NCBI RefSeq assembly: GCF_000219605.1
Contig: NC_015740.1
Span: 3,286,001-3,350,000 of the forward strand
Direction: 5' to 3'
Length of the DNA stretch: 64,000 nucleotides
DNA from: Stutzerimonas stutzeri
GTDB lineage: Bacteria > Pseudomonadota > Gammaproteobacteria > Pseudomonadales > Pseudomonadaceae
Shown here: piece after piece, positions 52,310 to 61,385 of the stretch
Numbering within the stretch: position 1 is the first letter of the stretch
Layout of the letters: every line of letters begins with the position of its first letter
The notes under the pieces: model-generated
What the model was told of the DNA's origin: nothing
What the model saw: the letters and a program-made list of their open reading frames with translations, nothing else
Databases searched by the model: none
Position numbers and translations under genes: made by a program

Positions 52310-53284
52310 ATGAACTCACTGCCCGTCATCGATATTTCGCCGCTCTATAACGCCGACGAGGCCGGCCATCTGGCCGTCGCCGAGGCCATCGACCGCGCCT
52401 GCCGCGAGTGGGGCTTCTTCTATATCAAGGGTCATCCGATCAGCGCCGAGCGCATCGCCACCTGCACCGACCATGCCAAGCGTTTCTTTGCCCTGCCCGC
52501 CGACGAAAAGCTGAAGATCGATATCACCAAGAGCCGCCATCACCGCGGCTACGGTGCCGTCGCCACCGAGCAGCTCGACCCGAGCCAGCCGTGCGACCTC
52601 AAGGAAACCTTCGACATGGGTTTCCATATGCCTGCCGATCATCCCGAGGTACTGGCCGGCAAACCACTGCGCGGGCCCAACCGTCATCCGCTGCAGATCG
52701 AAGGCTGGACCGAGCTGATGGAAGGGCACTACCGCGACATGCAGGACCTTGCCTGCACGCTTCTGCGTGCCATCGCACTCGCCCTTGGCATCGAGCGGGA
52801 CTTCTTCGACAAGCGCTTCGTCGAGCCCATCAGCGTATTCCGCATGATCCACTACCCGCCCCGGCAGACCGCCACCAGCGCCGATCAGCAAGGCGCCGGC
52901 GCGCACACCGATTACGGCTGCGTCACCCTGCTCTATCAGGACCAGGCCGGCGGCCTGCAGGTGCAGAACGTCAAGGGCGAGTGGATCGACGCACCGCCCA
53001 TCGAGGGCACCTACGTGGTCAACATCGGCGACATGATGGCGCGCTGGAGCAACGACCGTTACAAGTCGACGCCCCATCGCGTGATCAGCCCGCTGGGCGT
53101 GGACCGCTACTCCATGCCGTTCTTCGCCGAGCCGCATCCGGACACCGAGATCGCCTGCCTGCCCGGTTGCTACGACGAAACCAACCCGCCGAAATACCCG
53201 AGCACCACCTGCAGCCGGTACATGCTCTCGCGCTTCGCCGAGACCTACGCCTACCGACGGCAGGGCGAGGCCGAACCCGTCTGA
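52310..53284 (+). CDS. 2-oxoglutarate/Fe(II) oxygenase, isopenicillin N synthase family
   Basis: The 324-residue protein has the double-stranded beta-helix iron triad H199, D201 (HTDYGCVTLLYQD) and H256 (STPHRVIS), plus R266-x-S268 (RYS) that binds 2-oxoglutarate. The N-terminal half (VIDISPLY, REWGFFYIKGH) is the DIOX-N domain. Its substrate is unknown. Placement between a purine binding protein and xanthine dehydrogenase suggests a purine-related oxidation, which is inference. It is followed by a hairpin and the xdhA promoter. Confidence 0.88.
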   Translation: MNSLPVIDISPLYNADEAGHLAVAEAIDRACREWGFFYIKGHPISAERIATCTDHAKRFFALPADEKLKIDITKSRHHRGYGAVATEQLDPSQPCDLKETFDMGFHMPADHPEVLAGKPLRGPNRHPLQIEGWTELMEGHYRDMQDLACTLLRAIALALGIERDFFDKRFVEPISVFRMIHYPPRQTATSADQQGAGAHTDYGCVTLLYQDQAGGLQVQNVKGEWIDAPPIEGTYVVNIGDMMARWSNDRYKSTPHRVISPLGVDRYSMPFFAEPHPDTEIACLPGCYDETNPPKYPSTTCSRYMLSRFAETYAYRRQGEAEPV

Positions 53285-53312
53285 ACGGGCTTTAATTGCA
53301 GTATGCAAACAG

Positions 53313-53339
53313 GGGCGAGCGCATCGATATGCCTCGCCC
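53313..53339 (+). terminator. Hairpin between the oxygenase and xdhA
   Basis: GGGCGAG pairs with CTCGCCC, with an inner GCAT/ATGC stem. It lies 28 bp after the oxygenase stop. No T-run follows. It probably separates the two transcripts. Confidence 0.45.
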
Positions 53340-53361
53340 GATCTGCGCGCGTCTGCCGCAT

Positions 53362-53398
53362 TGACTTTTGAGTCAGGAATTAGTTGACCGAAAAGTCA
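53362..53398 (+). promoter_or_regulatory. Tandem TGACY-N4-RGTCA operators upstream of xdhA
   Basis: Site 1 is TGACTTTTGAGTCA (53362-53375). Site 2 is TGACCGAAAAGTCA (53385-53398), 23 bp further, about two helical turns. Site 2 lies in TTAGTTGACCGAAAAGTCAG; the reverse complement of a block before the purine permease differs at a single base. The xdhA TTG start is 47 bp downstream. Probably bound by a regulator of the purine block. Confidence 0.6.
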
Positions 53399-53445
53399 GA
53401 TAGCGATAGTTTGCGTGTCAGAACAACAACAGCGGAGGCTTCGCC

Positions 53446-54894
53446 TTGATCCAGTTTCTTCTCAATCGAGAACTGCGCAGCGAGCGCGCACTCGATCCCA
53501 ACACCACGGTGCTGCAGTATCTGCGCGAGTATCGTGGCAAGACCGGAACCAAGGAGGGCTGCGCCTCCGGTGACTGTGGCGCCTGTACCGTGGTGGTCGG
53601 CGAACTGGTGGGCGAGCGCCTGCGCTATCGCACCCTCAACTCGTGCCTGACGTTCGTCTCCGCGCTGCACGGCAAGCAGTTGATCAGCGTCGAAGACCTC
53701 AAGGACCAGGGCCGGCTGCACAGCGTCCAGCAGGCGATGGTCGACTGCCACGGCTCGCAGTGCGGTTTCTGTACCCCGGGATTCGTCATGAGCCTGTTCG
53801 CCCTGCAGAAGAACGCCGGCGCGGTCAATGAATACGATCCGCACCAGGCCCACGAAGCCCTGGCCGGCAACCTCTGCCGCTGCACCGGCTACCGGCCGAT
53901 CCTCGAAGCCGCCGAACAGGCCTGCTGTGCCAAGCAGCCGGACCAGTTCGATGCCCGCGAAGCCGAGACCATCGCCCAGCTCAAGGCCATCGCCCCGCGT
54001 GAAATGGCCGAGCTCAGCGACGGCGAAAAGCGTTGCCTGTCGCCGCTGACCGTCGCCGAACTGGCCGAGGTCTACGCCGCCAATCCCGACGCACGGCTGC
54101 TTGCCGGTGGCACCGATCTGGCACTGGAGGTCACCCAGTTTCATCGCGAGCTGCCGGTGATGATCCATGTCGGTCAGATCACCGAGATGAAGCAGGTCCA
54201 GATCGCGGACTGCCATATCGAGATTGGTGCAGCCGCCCCGCTGACCGACTGTTACGCCGCGCTGGCCACCGAGTATCCGGATTTCGGCGAGCTGCTGCAG
54301 CGCTTCGCCTCGCTGCAGATCCGCAACCAGGGCACGCTCGGTGGCAACATCGGCAACGCCTCGCCGATCGGCGACTCGCCGCCGCTGCTGATCGCCCTGG
54401 GTGCCGACGTAGTCCTGCGCAAGGGCGCCAGCAGCCGCACCCTGCCGCTCGAGGATTACTTCATCGACTACAAGGTCACCGCGCGCCAGCCCGGGGAATT
54501 CATCGAGAAGGTACGAGTGCCGCGCGCCACACCGGATCGCCTGTTCCGCGCCTACAAGGTTTCCAAGCGACTGGACGACGACATCTCCGCTGTCTGCGCC
54601 GCGTTCGACCTGCAGATCACCGATGGCGTGGTCGCCGATGCCCGGGTCGCCTTTGGCGGCATGGCGGCGATTCCCAAGCGCGCCGCGGCCTGCGAGGCGA
54701 CCCTGAACGGCGCGCCCTGGAACCAGCAGACCGTGGAGGCGGCCTGCGATGCACTGGCCGAAGACTTCACGCCGCTGACCGACTTCCGCGCCAGCCGCGA
54801 GTATCGCCTGCTGGTCGCACAGAACCTGCTGCGCAAGTGCTTCCTCGAAAAACATGCACCGAAGACCGAGACGAGGGTGACCGCTTATGTCTAA
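53446..54894 (+). CDS. xdhA: Xanthine dehydrogenase small subunit (Fe-S and FAD)
   Basis: XdhA passes electrons from the Mo site in XdhB to NAD. The start is TTG at 53446, with GGAGG 7 bp upstream. The 482-residue protein has a plant-type [2Fe-2S] domain (C39, C44, C47 in CASGDCGAC), then a second [2Fe-2S] domain (CHGSQCGFC, CRCTGYRP). A FAD domain follows from about 185 onward (LLAGGTDLALEV, GTLGGNIGNASPIGDSPP). Its end overlaps xdhB by 8 bp. Confidence 0.95.
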   Translation: MIQFLLNRELRSERALDPNTTVLQYLREYRGKTGTKEGCASGDCGACTVVVGELVGERLRYRTLNSCLTFVSALHGKQLISVEDLKDQGRLHSVQQAMVDCHGSQCGFCTPGFVMSLFALQKNAGAVNEYDPHQAHEALAGNLCRCTGYRPILEAAEQACCAKQPDQFDAREAETIAQLKAIAPREMAELSDGEKRCLSPLTVAELAEVYAANPDARLLAGGTDLALEVTQFHRELPVMIHVGQITEMKQVQIADCHIEIGAAAPLTDCYAALATEYPDFGELLQRFASLQIRNQGTLGGNIGNASPIGDSPPLLIALGADVVLRKGASSRTLPLEDYFIDYKVTARQPGEFIEKVRVPRATPDRLFRAYKVSKRLDDDISAVCAAFDLQITDGVVADARVAFGGMAAIPKRAAACEATLNGAPWNQQTVEAACDALAEDFTPLTDFRASREYRLLVAQNLLRKCFLEKHAPKTETRVTAYV

Positions 54895-57283
54895 CCACGT
54901 AACCACCCGCACTCAGGAAGAAATCGCGGCGCTGTTCACCCAGGACCTGGTCACCGGCGTCGGTCGCAGCGTCAAGCACGACAGCGCGCCCAAGCATGTC
55001 TCGGGCGAGGCGGTGTACGTCGACGACCGGCTGGAGTTTCCCAATCAGCTGCACGTCTATGCCCGCATGAGCGAGCGCGCCCACGCCCGCATCGTCCGCA
55101 TCGATACCAGCCCCTGCTACCAGATTCCGGGTGTGGCCATCGCCATCACGGCGAAGGACGTACCGGGCCAGCTGGACATCGGTGCCGTGATGCCCGGCGA
55201 CCCGCTGCTGGCCGACGGCAAGGTCGAGTTCATCGGCCAGCCGGTGATCGCCGTGGCTGCCGACAGCCTGGAAACCGCACGCAAGGCGGCGATGGCCGCG
55301 ATCATCGAATACGAGGATCTGGAGCCGGTGCTCGACGTGGTCGAGGCGCTGCACAAGAAGCACTTCGTGCTCGACAGCCACACCCACAAGCGCGGCGACT
55401 CGGCCACCGCCCTGGCCAGCGCGCCGCGTCGGCTGCAGGGTTCGCTGCACATCGGCGGGCAGGAGCACTTCTACCTGGAGACACAGGTGTCCTCGGTCAT
55501 GCCTACCGAAGACGGCGGCATGATCGTCTACACCTCGACACAGAACCCCACCGAGGTGCAGAAGCTGGTGGCCGAAGTGCTCGGCGTACCGATGAACAAG
55601 ATCGTCATCGACATGCGCCGCATGGGCGGCGGCTTCGGCGGCAAGGAAACCCAGGCCGCGGGACCTGCGTGCCTGTGCGCGGTGATCGCGCACCTCACCG
55701 GTCGGCCGACCAAGATGCGCCTGCCGCGCATGGAAGACATGACCATGACCGGCAAACGCCACCCCTTCTACGTCGAGTACGACGTCGGCTTCGACGATGA
55801 CGGTCTGCTGCACGGCATCGAGATCGATCTCGCCGGTAACTGCGGCTACTCGCCGGACCTTTCCGGCTCGATCGTCGATCGCGCCATGTTCCACTCCGAC
55901 AACGCCTACTACCTGGGCGACGCCACCATCAATGGCCATCGCTGCAAGACCAACCTCGCCTCGAACACCGCCTACCGCGGCTTCGGCGGCCCGCAGGGCA
56001 TGGTCGCCATCGAGGAAATCATGGACGCGGTGGCCCGCGAGCTGGGCAAGGACCCGCTCGAGGTGCGCAAGCGCAACTACTACGGCAAGACCGAGCGCAA
56101 CGTCACCCACTACTACCAGACCGTCGAGCACAACATGCTCGAGGAGATGACCGCCGAGCTGGAAGCCAGCAGCGACTATGCAAAGCGACGCGAAGATATC
56201 CGCGCGTTCAATGCCGCAAGCCCGATCCTGAAGAAGGGCCTGGCGCTGACGCCGGTGAAGTTCGGCATCAGCTTCACCGCCAGCTTCCTCAACCAGGCCG
56301 GCGCGCTGGTGCACGTCTACACCGACGGCAGCATCCACCTGAACCACGGTGGCACCGAGATGGGTCAGGGCCTGAACACCAAGGTCGCGCAGGTGGTGGC
56401 CGAGGTGTTCCAGGTGGATATCGAGCGCATCCAGATCACCGCCACAAACACCGACAAGGTGCCCAACACCTCGCCGACGGCGGCCTCCAGCGGTGCCGAC
56501 CTCAACGGCAAGGCGGCGCAGAATGCGGCGCAGACCATCAAGCAGCGGCTGGTGGAGTTCGCCGCACGCAAGTGGCAGATCTTCGAGGAAGACGTCGAGT
56601 TCAAGAACGGCCAGGTGCGCCTGCGCGACCACTACATCAGCTTCGAGGAGCTGATCCAGCAGGCCTATTTCGGCCAGGTCTCGCTGTCGTCCACCGGCTT
56701 CTACCGCACGCCGAAGATTTACTACGACCGCAGTCAGGCGCGCGGGCGGCCGTTCTACTACTTCGCCTACGGCGCGGCCTGCTCGGAAGTGATCGTCGAT
56801 ACCCTCACCGGCGAATACAAGATGCTGCGCAGCGACATCCTGCATGACGTCGGCGCCTCGCTGAACCCGGCCATCGACATCGGCCAGGTCGAGGGCGGAT
56901 TCGTCCAGGGTCTGGGCTGGCTGACCATGGAAGAGCTGGTCTGGAACGACAAGGGCAAGCTGATGACCAACGGCCCGGCCAGCTACAAGATCCCGGCGGT
57001 GGCGGATATGCCGCTGGATCTGCGGGTCAAGCTGGTGGAGAACCGCAAGAACCCCGAAGACACCGTGTTCCACTCCAAGGCCGTGGGCGAGCCGCCGTTC
57101 ATGCTCGGCATTTCGGTCTGGTGCGCGATCAAGGATGCGGTGGCGAGCCTGGCCGACTACCGGGCGCAGCCGCAGATCGATGCTCCGGCGACCCCCGAGC
57201 GCGTGCTCTGGGGCGTGGAACAGATGCGCAGGTTGAAGCAGGCGGCGAGCAAGTCTGCGACAACGGAGACCACCACGGCCTGA
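54887..57283 (+). CDS. xdhB: Xanthine dehydrogenase molybdopterin-binding subunit
   Basis: XdhB is the 798-residue Mo subunit that oxidises hypoxanthine and xanthine to urate. It has the family blocks GGGFGGKETQA (about 247), the arginine-containing NTAYRGFGGPQG (about 360), and GTEMGQGLNTKVAQ (near 485). Catalytic Glu is expected in the C-terminal VGEPPFMLGISVW region. The molybdenum cofactor is inserted by XdhC, the next gene (101 bp downstream). Confidence 0.96.
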   Translation: MSNHVTTRTQEEIAALFTQDLVTGVGRSVKHDSAPKHVSGEAVYVDDRLEFPNQLHVYARMSERAHARIVRIDTSPCYQIPGVAIAITAKDVPGQLDIGAVMPGDPLLADGKVEFIGQPVIAVAADSLETARKAAMAAIIEYEDLEPVLDVVEALHKKHFVLDSHTHKRGDSATALASAPRRLQGSLHIGGQEHFYLETQVSSVMPTEDGGMIVYTSTQNPTEVQKLVAEVLGVPMNKIVIDMRRMGGGFGGKETQAAGPACLCAVIAHLTGRPTKMRLPRMEDMTMTGKRHPFYVEYDVGFDDDGLLHGIEIDLAGNCGYSPDLSGSIVDRAMFHSDNAYYLGDATINGHRCKTNLASNTAYRGFGGPQGMVAIEEIMDAVARELGKDPLEVRKRNYYGKTERNVTHYYQTVEHNMLEEMTAELEASSDYAKRREDIRAFNAASPILKKGLALTPVKFGISFTASFLNQAGALVHVYTDGSIHLNHGGTEMGQGLNTKVAQVVAEVFQVDIERIQITATNTDKVPNTSPTAASSGADLNGKAAQNAAQTIKQRLVEFAARKWQIFEEDVEFKNGQVRLRDHYISFEELIQQAYFGQVSLSSTGFYRTPKIYYDRSQARGRPFYYFAYGAACSEVIVDTLTGEYKMLRSDILHDVGASLNPAIDIGQVEGGFVQGLGWLTMEELVWNDKGKLMTNGPASYKIPAVADMPLDLRVKLVENRKNPEDTVFHSKAVGEPPFMLGISVWCAIKDAVASLADYRAQPQIDAPATPERVLWGVEQMRRLKQAASKSATTETTTA

Positions 57284-57384
57284 CGCAGGGTGGACAACGC
57301 TTTGCTTGTCCACCCTTAGCGCAACACGAACGTCCCGATGGCGACGCCTTGCACGCGCCACCGGGCGATACGAAGGACAGAACC

Positions 57385-58245
57385 ATGAGCAACACGGCCT
57401 GGATCGAAGCACTCGCCGACCTGCAACAACAAGGCGAACCCTGCGTGCTGGTGACCATCATCGAGGAGCGCGGCTCCACGCCGCGCAATGCCGGCTCGAA
57501 GATGGTGGTCAGCCGTGAGCGCCTGTACGACACCATCGGCGGCGGCCACCTGGAGTACAAGGCCCAGCAGATCGCCCGCGAAATGCTGGAAAAGCGCAGC
57601 CGTGACACCCGCCTGGAGCGCTTCTCCCTCGGCGCCAGCCTCGGCCAGTGCTGCGGTGGCGCTACGGTGCTGCTGTTCGAGCCCATGGGCCAGCCGCAGG
57701 CGCATATCGCCGTGTTCGGTGCCGGGCATGTCGGGCGCGCGCTGGTGCCGCTGCTGGCCAGCCTGCCGTGCAAGGTGCGCTGGATCGATTCGCGCGATAA
57801 CGAATTCCCCGCCGAGATTCCGCGCGGCGTGGAAAAGGTGGTCTCCGACGATGTGGTCGAGGAAGTGGATAACATGCCCGCCGGCAGCTACTTCATCGTC
57901 ATGACCCACAATCATCAGCTCGACCTGGAACTGACCGCCGCGATCCTTTCGCGCAACGATTTCACCTACTACGGGCTGATCGGCTCCAAGAGCAAACGCG
58001 CCAGGTTCGAACACCGTCTGCGGGACCGCGGCTTCCAGCCGGAGACCGTGCAGCGCATGCGCTGCCCGATGGGCATCGCCGAGGTGAAGGGCAAGCTGCC
58101 GGTGGAAATCGCCGTGTCCATCGCCGGCGAGGTGATCGCCACCTACAACGCGCATTTCGGTGAAAAGGGTGGGGAGAACGCCGAGGACGGTGAAAAGCCG
58201 GTACCGATGCTGGTCCCCGCTTCGCGCCGCGCCCAGACCAACTGA
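57385..58245 (+). CDS. xdhC: Xanthine dehydrogenase accessory factor XdhC
   Basis: XdhC binds molybdenum cofactor and promotes its sulfuration for XdhB. The 286-residue protein has the XdhC/CoxI N-domain (PCVLVTIIEERGSTPRNAGSKMVV, GQCCGGATVLLFEP) and a Rossmann-like C-domain with VFGAGHVGRALV and YYGLIGSKSKRARFEHRL. It is the third gene of the xdhABC set, with guaD after 88 bp. Confidence 0.95.
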   Translation: MSNTAWIEALADLQQQGEPCVLVTIIEERGSTPRNAGSKMVVSRERLYDTIGGGHLEYKAQQIAREMLEKRSRDTRLERFSLGASLGQCCGGATVLLFEPMGQPQAHIAVFGAGHVGRALVPLLASLPCKVRWIDSRDNEFPAEIPRGVEKVVSDDVVEEVDNMPAGSYFIVMTHNHQLDLELTAAILSRNDFTYYGLIGSKSKRARFEHRLRDRGFQPETVQRMRCPMGIAEVKGKLPVEIAVSIAGEVIATYNAHFGEKGGENAEDGEKPVPMLVPASRRAQTN

Positions 58246-58333
58246 CCACCCGACATTGTTGCAGGCACGCCCTTCGGCGGCGGCCTGCCCATGTCAACGC
58301 AACACCCTCATACAACGATTTTCGAGAGTCACC

Positions 58334-59641
58334 ATGCCAAGCACCAAAGCCTACCGTGCCGCCCTGCTCCACTGCCTCGCCGACCCGCGTGAAGTGGGCA
58401 TCGAGCAAGCCCATGAATACTTCCAGGACGGCCTGCTGGTTGTCGAGGACGGCAAGGTCGCGCGCATCGGCCACGCCGCCGAACTGCTGCCGACCCTGGC
58501 GGCCGGCACCGAGGTTGTCGAATACCCGGACGCGCTGATCACTCCGGGTTTCGTCGATACCCATATCCACTACCCGCAGGTCGGCGTCATCGGCTCCTAC
58601 GGCGCGCAGCTGCTGGATTGGCTGGAAACCTACACCTTCCCCAACGAGGGCCGCTTCAGCGACATGGCCCACGCCCGCGAGCAGGCCGAGCTGTTTCTCG
58701 GCGAGCTGCTGCGCAACGGCACCACCACCGCGCTGGTGTTCGGCACGGTGCACAAGCAGTCGGTGGACGCCTTCTTCGAGGCCTGCGAGAAGCGCAATCT
58801 GCGGATGATCGCCGGCAAAGTGCTGATGGACCGCAACGCCCCGGAGTTCCTCACCGACACCGCCGAGTCCGGCTACGCCGACAGCCGCGAGCTGATCGAG
58901 CGCTGGCACGGCAAGGGCCGTCTGCACTACGCCGTCACCCCGCGTTTCGCCCCGACCAGCACGCCGGAGCAGCTCACCCTGGCCGGCAAGCTCTTCGCCG
59001 AATTCCCCGACCTGTACATGCACACCCACATCTCCGAGAACAAGCAGGAGGTCGAGTGGGTCAAGGAGCTGTTCCCCGAGCGCAAAGGCTATCTGGACGT
59101 CTACGACCACCACGGCCTGATCGGCCCGCGCTCGGTGTTCGCCCACGGCATCCACCTGTGCGACGACGAGTGCAAACGCCTCGGTGAGACCGGCTCGGCG
59201 GTGTCGTTCTGTCCCACCTCCAACCTGTTCCTCGGCAGCGGCCTGTTCGACCTGGCCAAGGTGGAAGGCTTCGGTGTGCGCGTCGGCCTGGGCACCGATG
59301 TCGGCGGCGGCACCAGCTTCTCGCAGCTCGCCAGCCTCAACGAGGCGTACAAGGTGTTGCAACTGCAGGGCCAGAAGCTTGACGCGTTCAAGGCACTCTA
59401 TCTCGCCACCCTCGGCGGCGCACGAGCGCTCTATCTGGACGACCGGATCGGCAACCTGCAGCCGGGCAAGGAGGCCGACTTCGTGGTGCTCGACTACAAG
59501 GCGACGCCGCTGATCGACTATCGCCTGAGCCAGGCGACGACCCTGCAGGAAAAGCTCTTCGCCCTGATGATCCTCGGCGACGACCGCGCAGTGAAGGAGA
59601 CCTTCGCCGCCGGCGTCTCGGTGCATCGCAAGACTGGCTAG
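58334..59641 (+). CDS. guaD: Guanine deaminase
   Basis: GuaD deaminates guanine to xanthine, feeding XDH. The 435-residue amidohydrolase has the metal site PGFVDTHIHYPQ (H77, H79), HTHISENKQEVEW, and GLGTDVGGGTSFSQ. Zinc is the usual metal. Its TAG stop and the stop of the convergent metal-binding protein share the same CTAG bases. Confidence 0.95.
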   Translation: MPSTKAYRAALLHCLADPREVGIEQAHEYFQDGLLVVEDGKVARIGHAAELLPTLAAGTEVVEYPDALITPGFVDTHIHYPQVGVIGSYGAQLLDWLETYTFPNEGRFSDMAHAREQAELFLGELLRNGTTTALVFGTVHKQSVDAFFEACEKRNLRMIAGKVLMDRNAPEFLTDTAESGYADSRELIERWHGKGRLHYAVTPRFAPTSTPEQLTLAGKLFAEFPDLYMHTHISENKQEVEWVKELFPERKGYLDVYDHHGLIGPRSVFAHGIHLCDDECKRLGETGSAVSFCPTSNLFLGSGLFDLAKVEGFGVRVGLGTDVGGGTSFSQLASLNEAYKVLQLQGQKLDAFKALYLATLGGARALYLDDRIGNLQPGKEADFVVLDYKATPLIDYRLSQATTLQEKLFALMILGDDRAVKETFAAGVSVHRKTG

Positions 59642-60510
59642 CGCTGCAACGCCTGCATCAGCGTATCGAGGTTGTGCTCGAACATGCCGAGGTAGGTGCT
59701 GGCCGGCCCTGCGCTGGCCAGCGCATCGGAGTACAGGGTGCCGCCTACCGTGGCGCCCGCCTCTTCGGCGATCTGCTCGATGAGCCGCGGATCACGGATG
59801 TTCTCCACGAACACGGCCCTCACCCCTTCCTGGCGGAGCTGGCGGATCAACGCGGCCACGTCGGCGGCCGAGGGTTCGTCATGGGTCGACAGCCCCTGCG
59901 GCGCGATGAACCGGAGCTGCCAGGCCTGCCCCAGATAGCCGAAAGCGTCATGGCTGGTCACCACCTTGCGCTGGCTGGCCGGCAGGCCGCCGATACGGGT
60001 ATCGGCCTTCTTCAGCAGCGCGTGAAGCCGGCTCAGGTAGGCGTCACGACGCCGCTCATAGTCGTTGCGATGCGCCGGATCGAGCGCCACGAGCGCCTTG
60101 GCGATATTGCGCACGTAGATTTCGGCATTGGTCAGGCTCTGCCACGCATGAGGGTCAGGCACTGCCTCGCCCTCCTCTTCCAGCATCAGAGGCACGACGC
60201 CCGCACTGGCATCGATCCGCTTTCCCGCAGGCTCGCTGCTGGCCAGCAGGCGCTCCAGCCAGGGTTCGAAGCCCAGCCCGTTGGCGATGATCAGGTCGGC
60301 GCGGAGCAAGGCCTGGGCATCATCCGGGCTGGGTTCATAAAGGTGCGCGTCGGCGTCGGGACCGACCAGATTGGTCAGTTCGATATGCTCGCCACCGACC
60401 TCCCGTGTCATGTCGGCAAGGATGCTGAAGCTGGTCACGACGCTGATCTTTTCGGCCGCCTGCAGGGAAAGGGGCAGCCAGAGGGCCAACAACAGAAACA
60501 GGTAACGCAT
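59638..60510 (-). CDS. Metal ABC transporter substrate-binding protein (ZnuA-like)
   Basis: The 290-residue cluster A-I binding protein has a signal peptide (MRYLFLLLALWLPLSLQA). Its metal-ligand candidates lie in HLYEPSPDD, DPHAWQ and SHDAFGYLG. The loop that is His-rich in ZnuA is short and acidic here (LMLEEEGEAVPDP), so Mn or Fe is also possible. The Zur-like box upstream of the operon favours zinc. It is the third gene after the ATPase and permease. Confidence 0.85.
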   Translation of the reverse strand: MRYLFLLLALWLPLSLQAAEKISVVTSFSILADMTREVGGEHIELTNLVGPDADAHLYEPSPDDAQALLRADLIIANGLGFEPWLERLLASSEPAGKRIDASAGVVPLMLEEEGEAVPDPHAWQSLTNAEIYVRNIAKALVALDPAHRNDYERRRDAYLSRLHALLKKADTRIGGLPASQRKVVTSHDAFGYLGQAWQLRFIAPQGLSTHDEPSAADVAALIRQLRQEGVRAVFVENIRDPRLIEQIAEEAGATVGGTLYSDALASAGPASTYLGMFEHNLDTLMQALQR

Positions 60511-60521
60511 GGGTTGATACC

Positions 60522-61385
60522 TCAGACGGTCTGGATTGAAGCACGCGAACGCAGCAGGCCATATACCGGGCCCGCAACGACTGAAATCAGGTAGAACGCC
60601 CCCGCGAGCAGGACGATGCACGGCCCGCTGGGCAGGCTGGCGTAGAACGACAGCAGCAGCCCCAGCCATACGCACAGGGCGCCCAGCAGCGCAGCCAGCG
60701 GCAACAGGACGGGCAGGCGTCGGCTCCAGAAACGCGCGGCCGCAGCCGGCAGCATCATCAGCCCCACCACCATCAGCGCACCGATGGCCTGGAAGCCGAT
60801 CACCAGGTTGAGCACCACCAGTGTCAGAAAGCCCGCATGGGCGAGTGGCCCGATTCGGCTGACGCTGCGCAGGAACAACGGGTCCAGGCTGTCCAGCGCC
60901 AGGGCGCGGTAGATCAGTGCCAGCACCAGCAGGCTGAACGCCGCCGTGGCGAGCATGCCGCTGAGGGTGTCGGCGTCCACGGCCAGCGCGGAGCCAAACA
61001 GCAGGTGCAAGAGGTCGAGCTTGCGTCCCGCCAGGCCGAGCAGCAGCACGCCGCTGGCCAGCGAAATGGGATAAAGCGCGGCGAGGCTGGCGTCTTCACG
61101 CAAGCCGGTACGGCGGCTGACCCAGGCCGCTGCGCCGGCCATGCCGAGCCCGGCGGTCAGCCCACCGAGCGTCAGTGCAGGCAGGCTGAGACCGAACAGC
61201 CAGAATGCCAGCGCCGCACCCGGCAGGATGCCGTGGGCGATGGCATCGCCGATCAGACTCATCCGCCGCAGGATCAGGAAGACACCCAGCGGCGCCGCGC
61301 TGCAGGCCAGCGCCACGCCGCCGAGCAGCGCGCGGCGCATGAAGGCGAACTCGGCAAACGGGCTCCAGAGCAGATCGGCCGTCAC
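60522..61385 (-). CDS. Metal ABC transporter permease (ZnuB-like)
   Basis: This 287-residue ABC-3 family permease has about eight helices (LILRRMSLIGDAIAHGILPGAALAFW is the family motif). It starts at GTG, overlapping the ATPase stop as GTGA, and ends 11 bp before the binding-protein gene. It forms the channel for Zn or Mn import. Confidence 0.88.
   Translation of the reverse strand: MTADLLWSPFAEFAFMRRALLGGVALACSAAPLGVFLILRRMSLIGDAIAHGILPGAALAFWLFGLSLPALTLGGLTAGLGMAGAAAWVSRRTGLREDASLAALYPISLASGVLLLGLAGRKLDLLHLLFGSALAVDADTLSGMLATAAFSLLVLALIYRALALDSLDPLFLRSVSRIGPLAHAGFLTLVVLNLVIGFQAIGALMVVGLMMLPAAAARFWSRRLPVLLPLAALLGALCVWLGLLLSFYASLPSGPCIVLLAGAFYLISVVAGPVYGLLRSRASIQTV

Noticed and set aside
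53400..53448. Sigma-54 promoter for xdhA
   Set aside because: No GG-N10-GC element of the right spacing was found; a sigma-70-like TTGACC with a weak TAGTTT is more consistent.
54767..57412. Long open frame antisense to xdhB
   Set aside because: Same reason: it mirrors xdhB codon composition and has no start, SD or family support.
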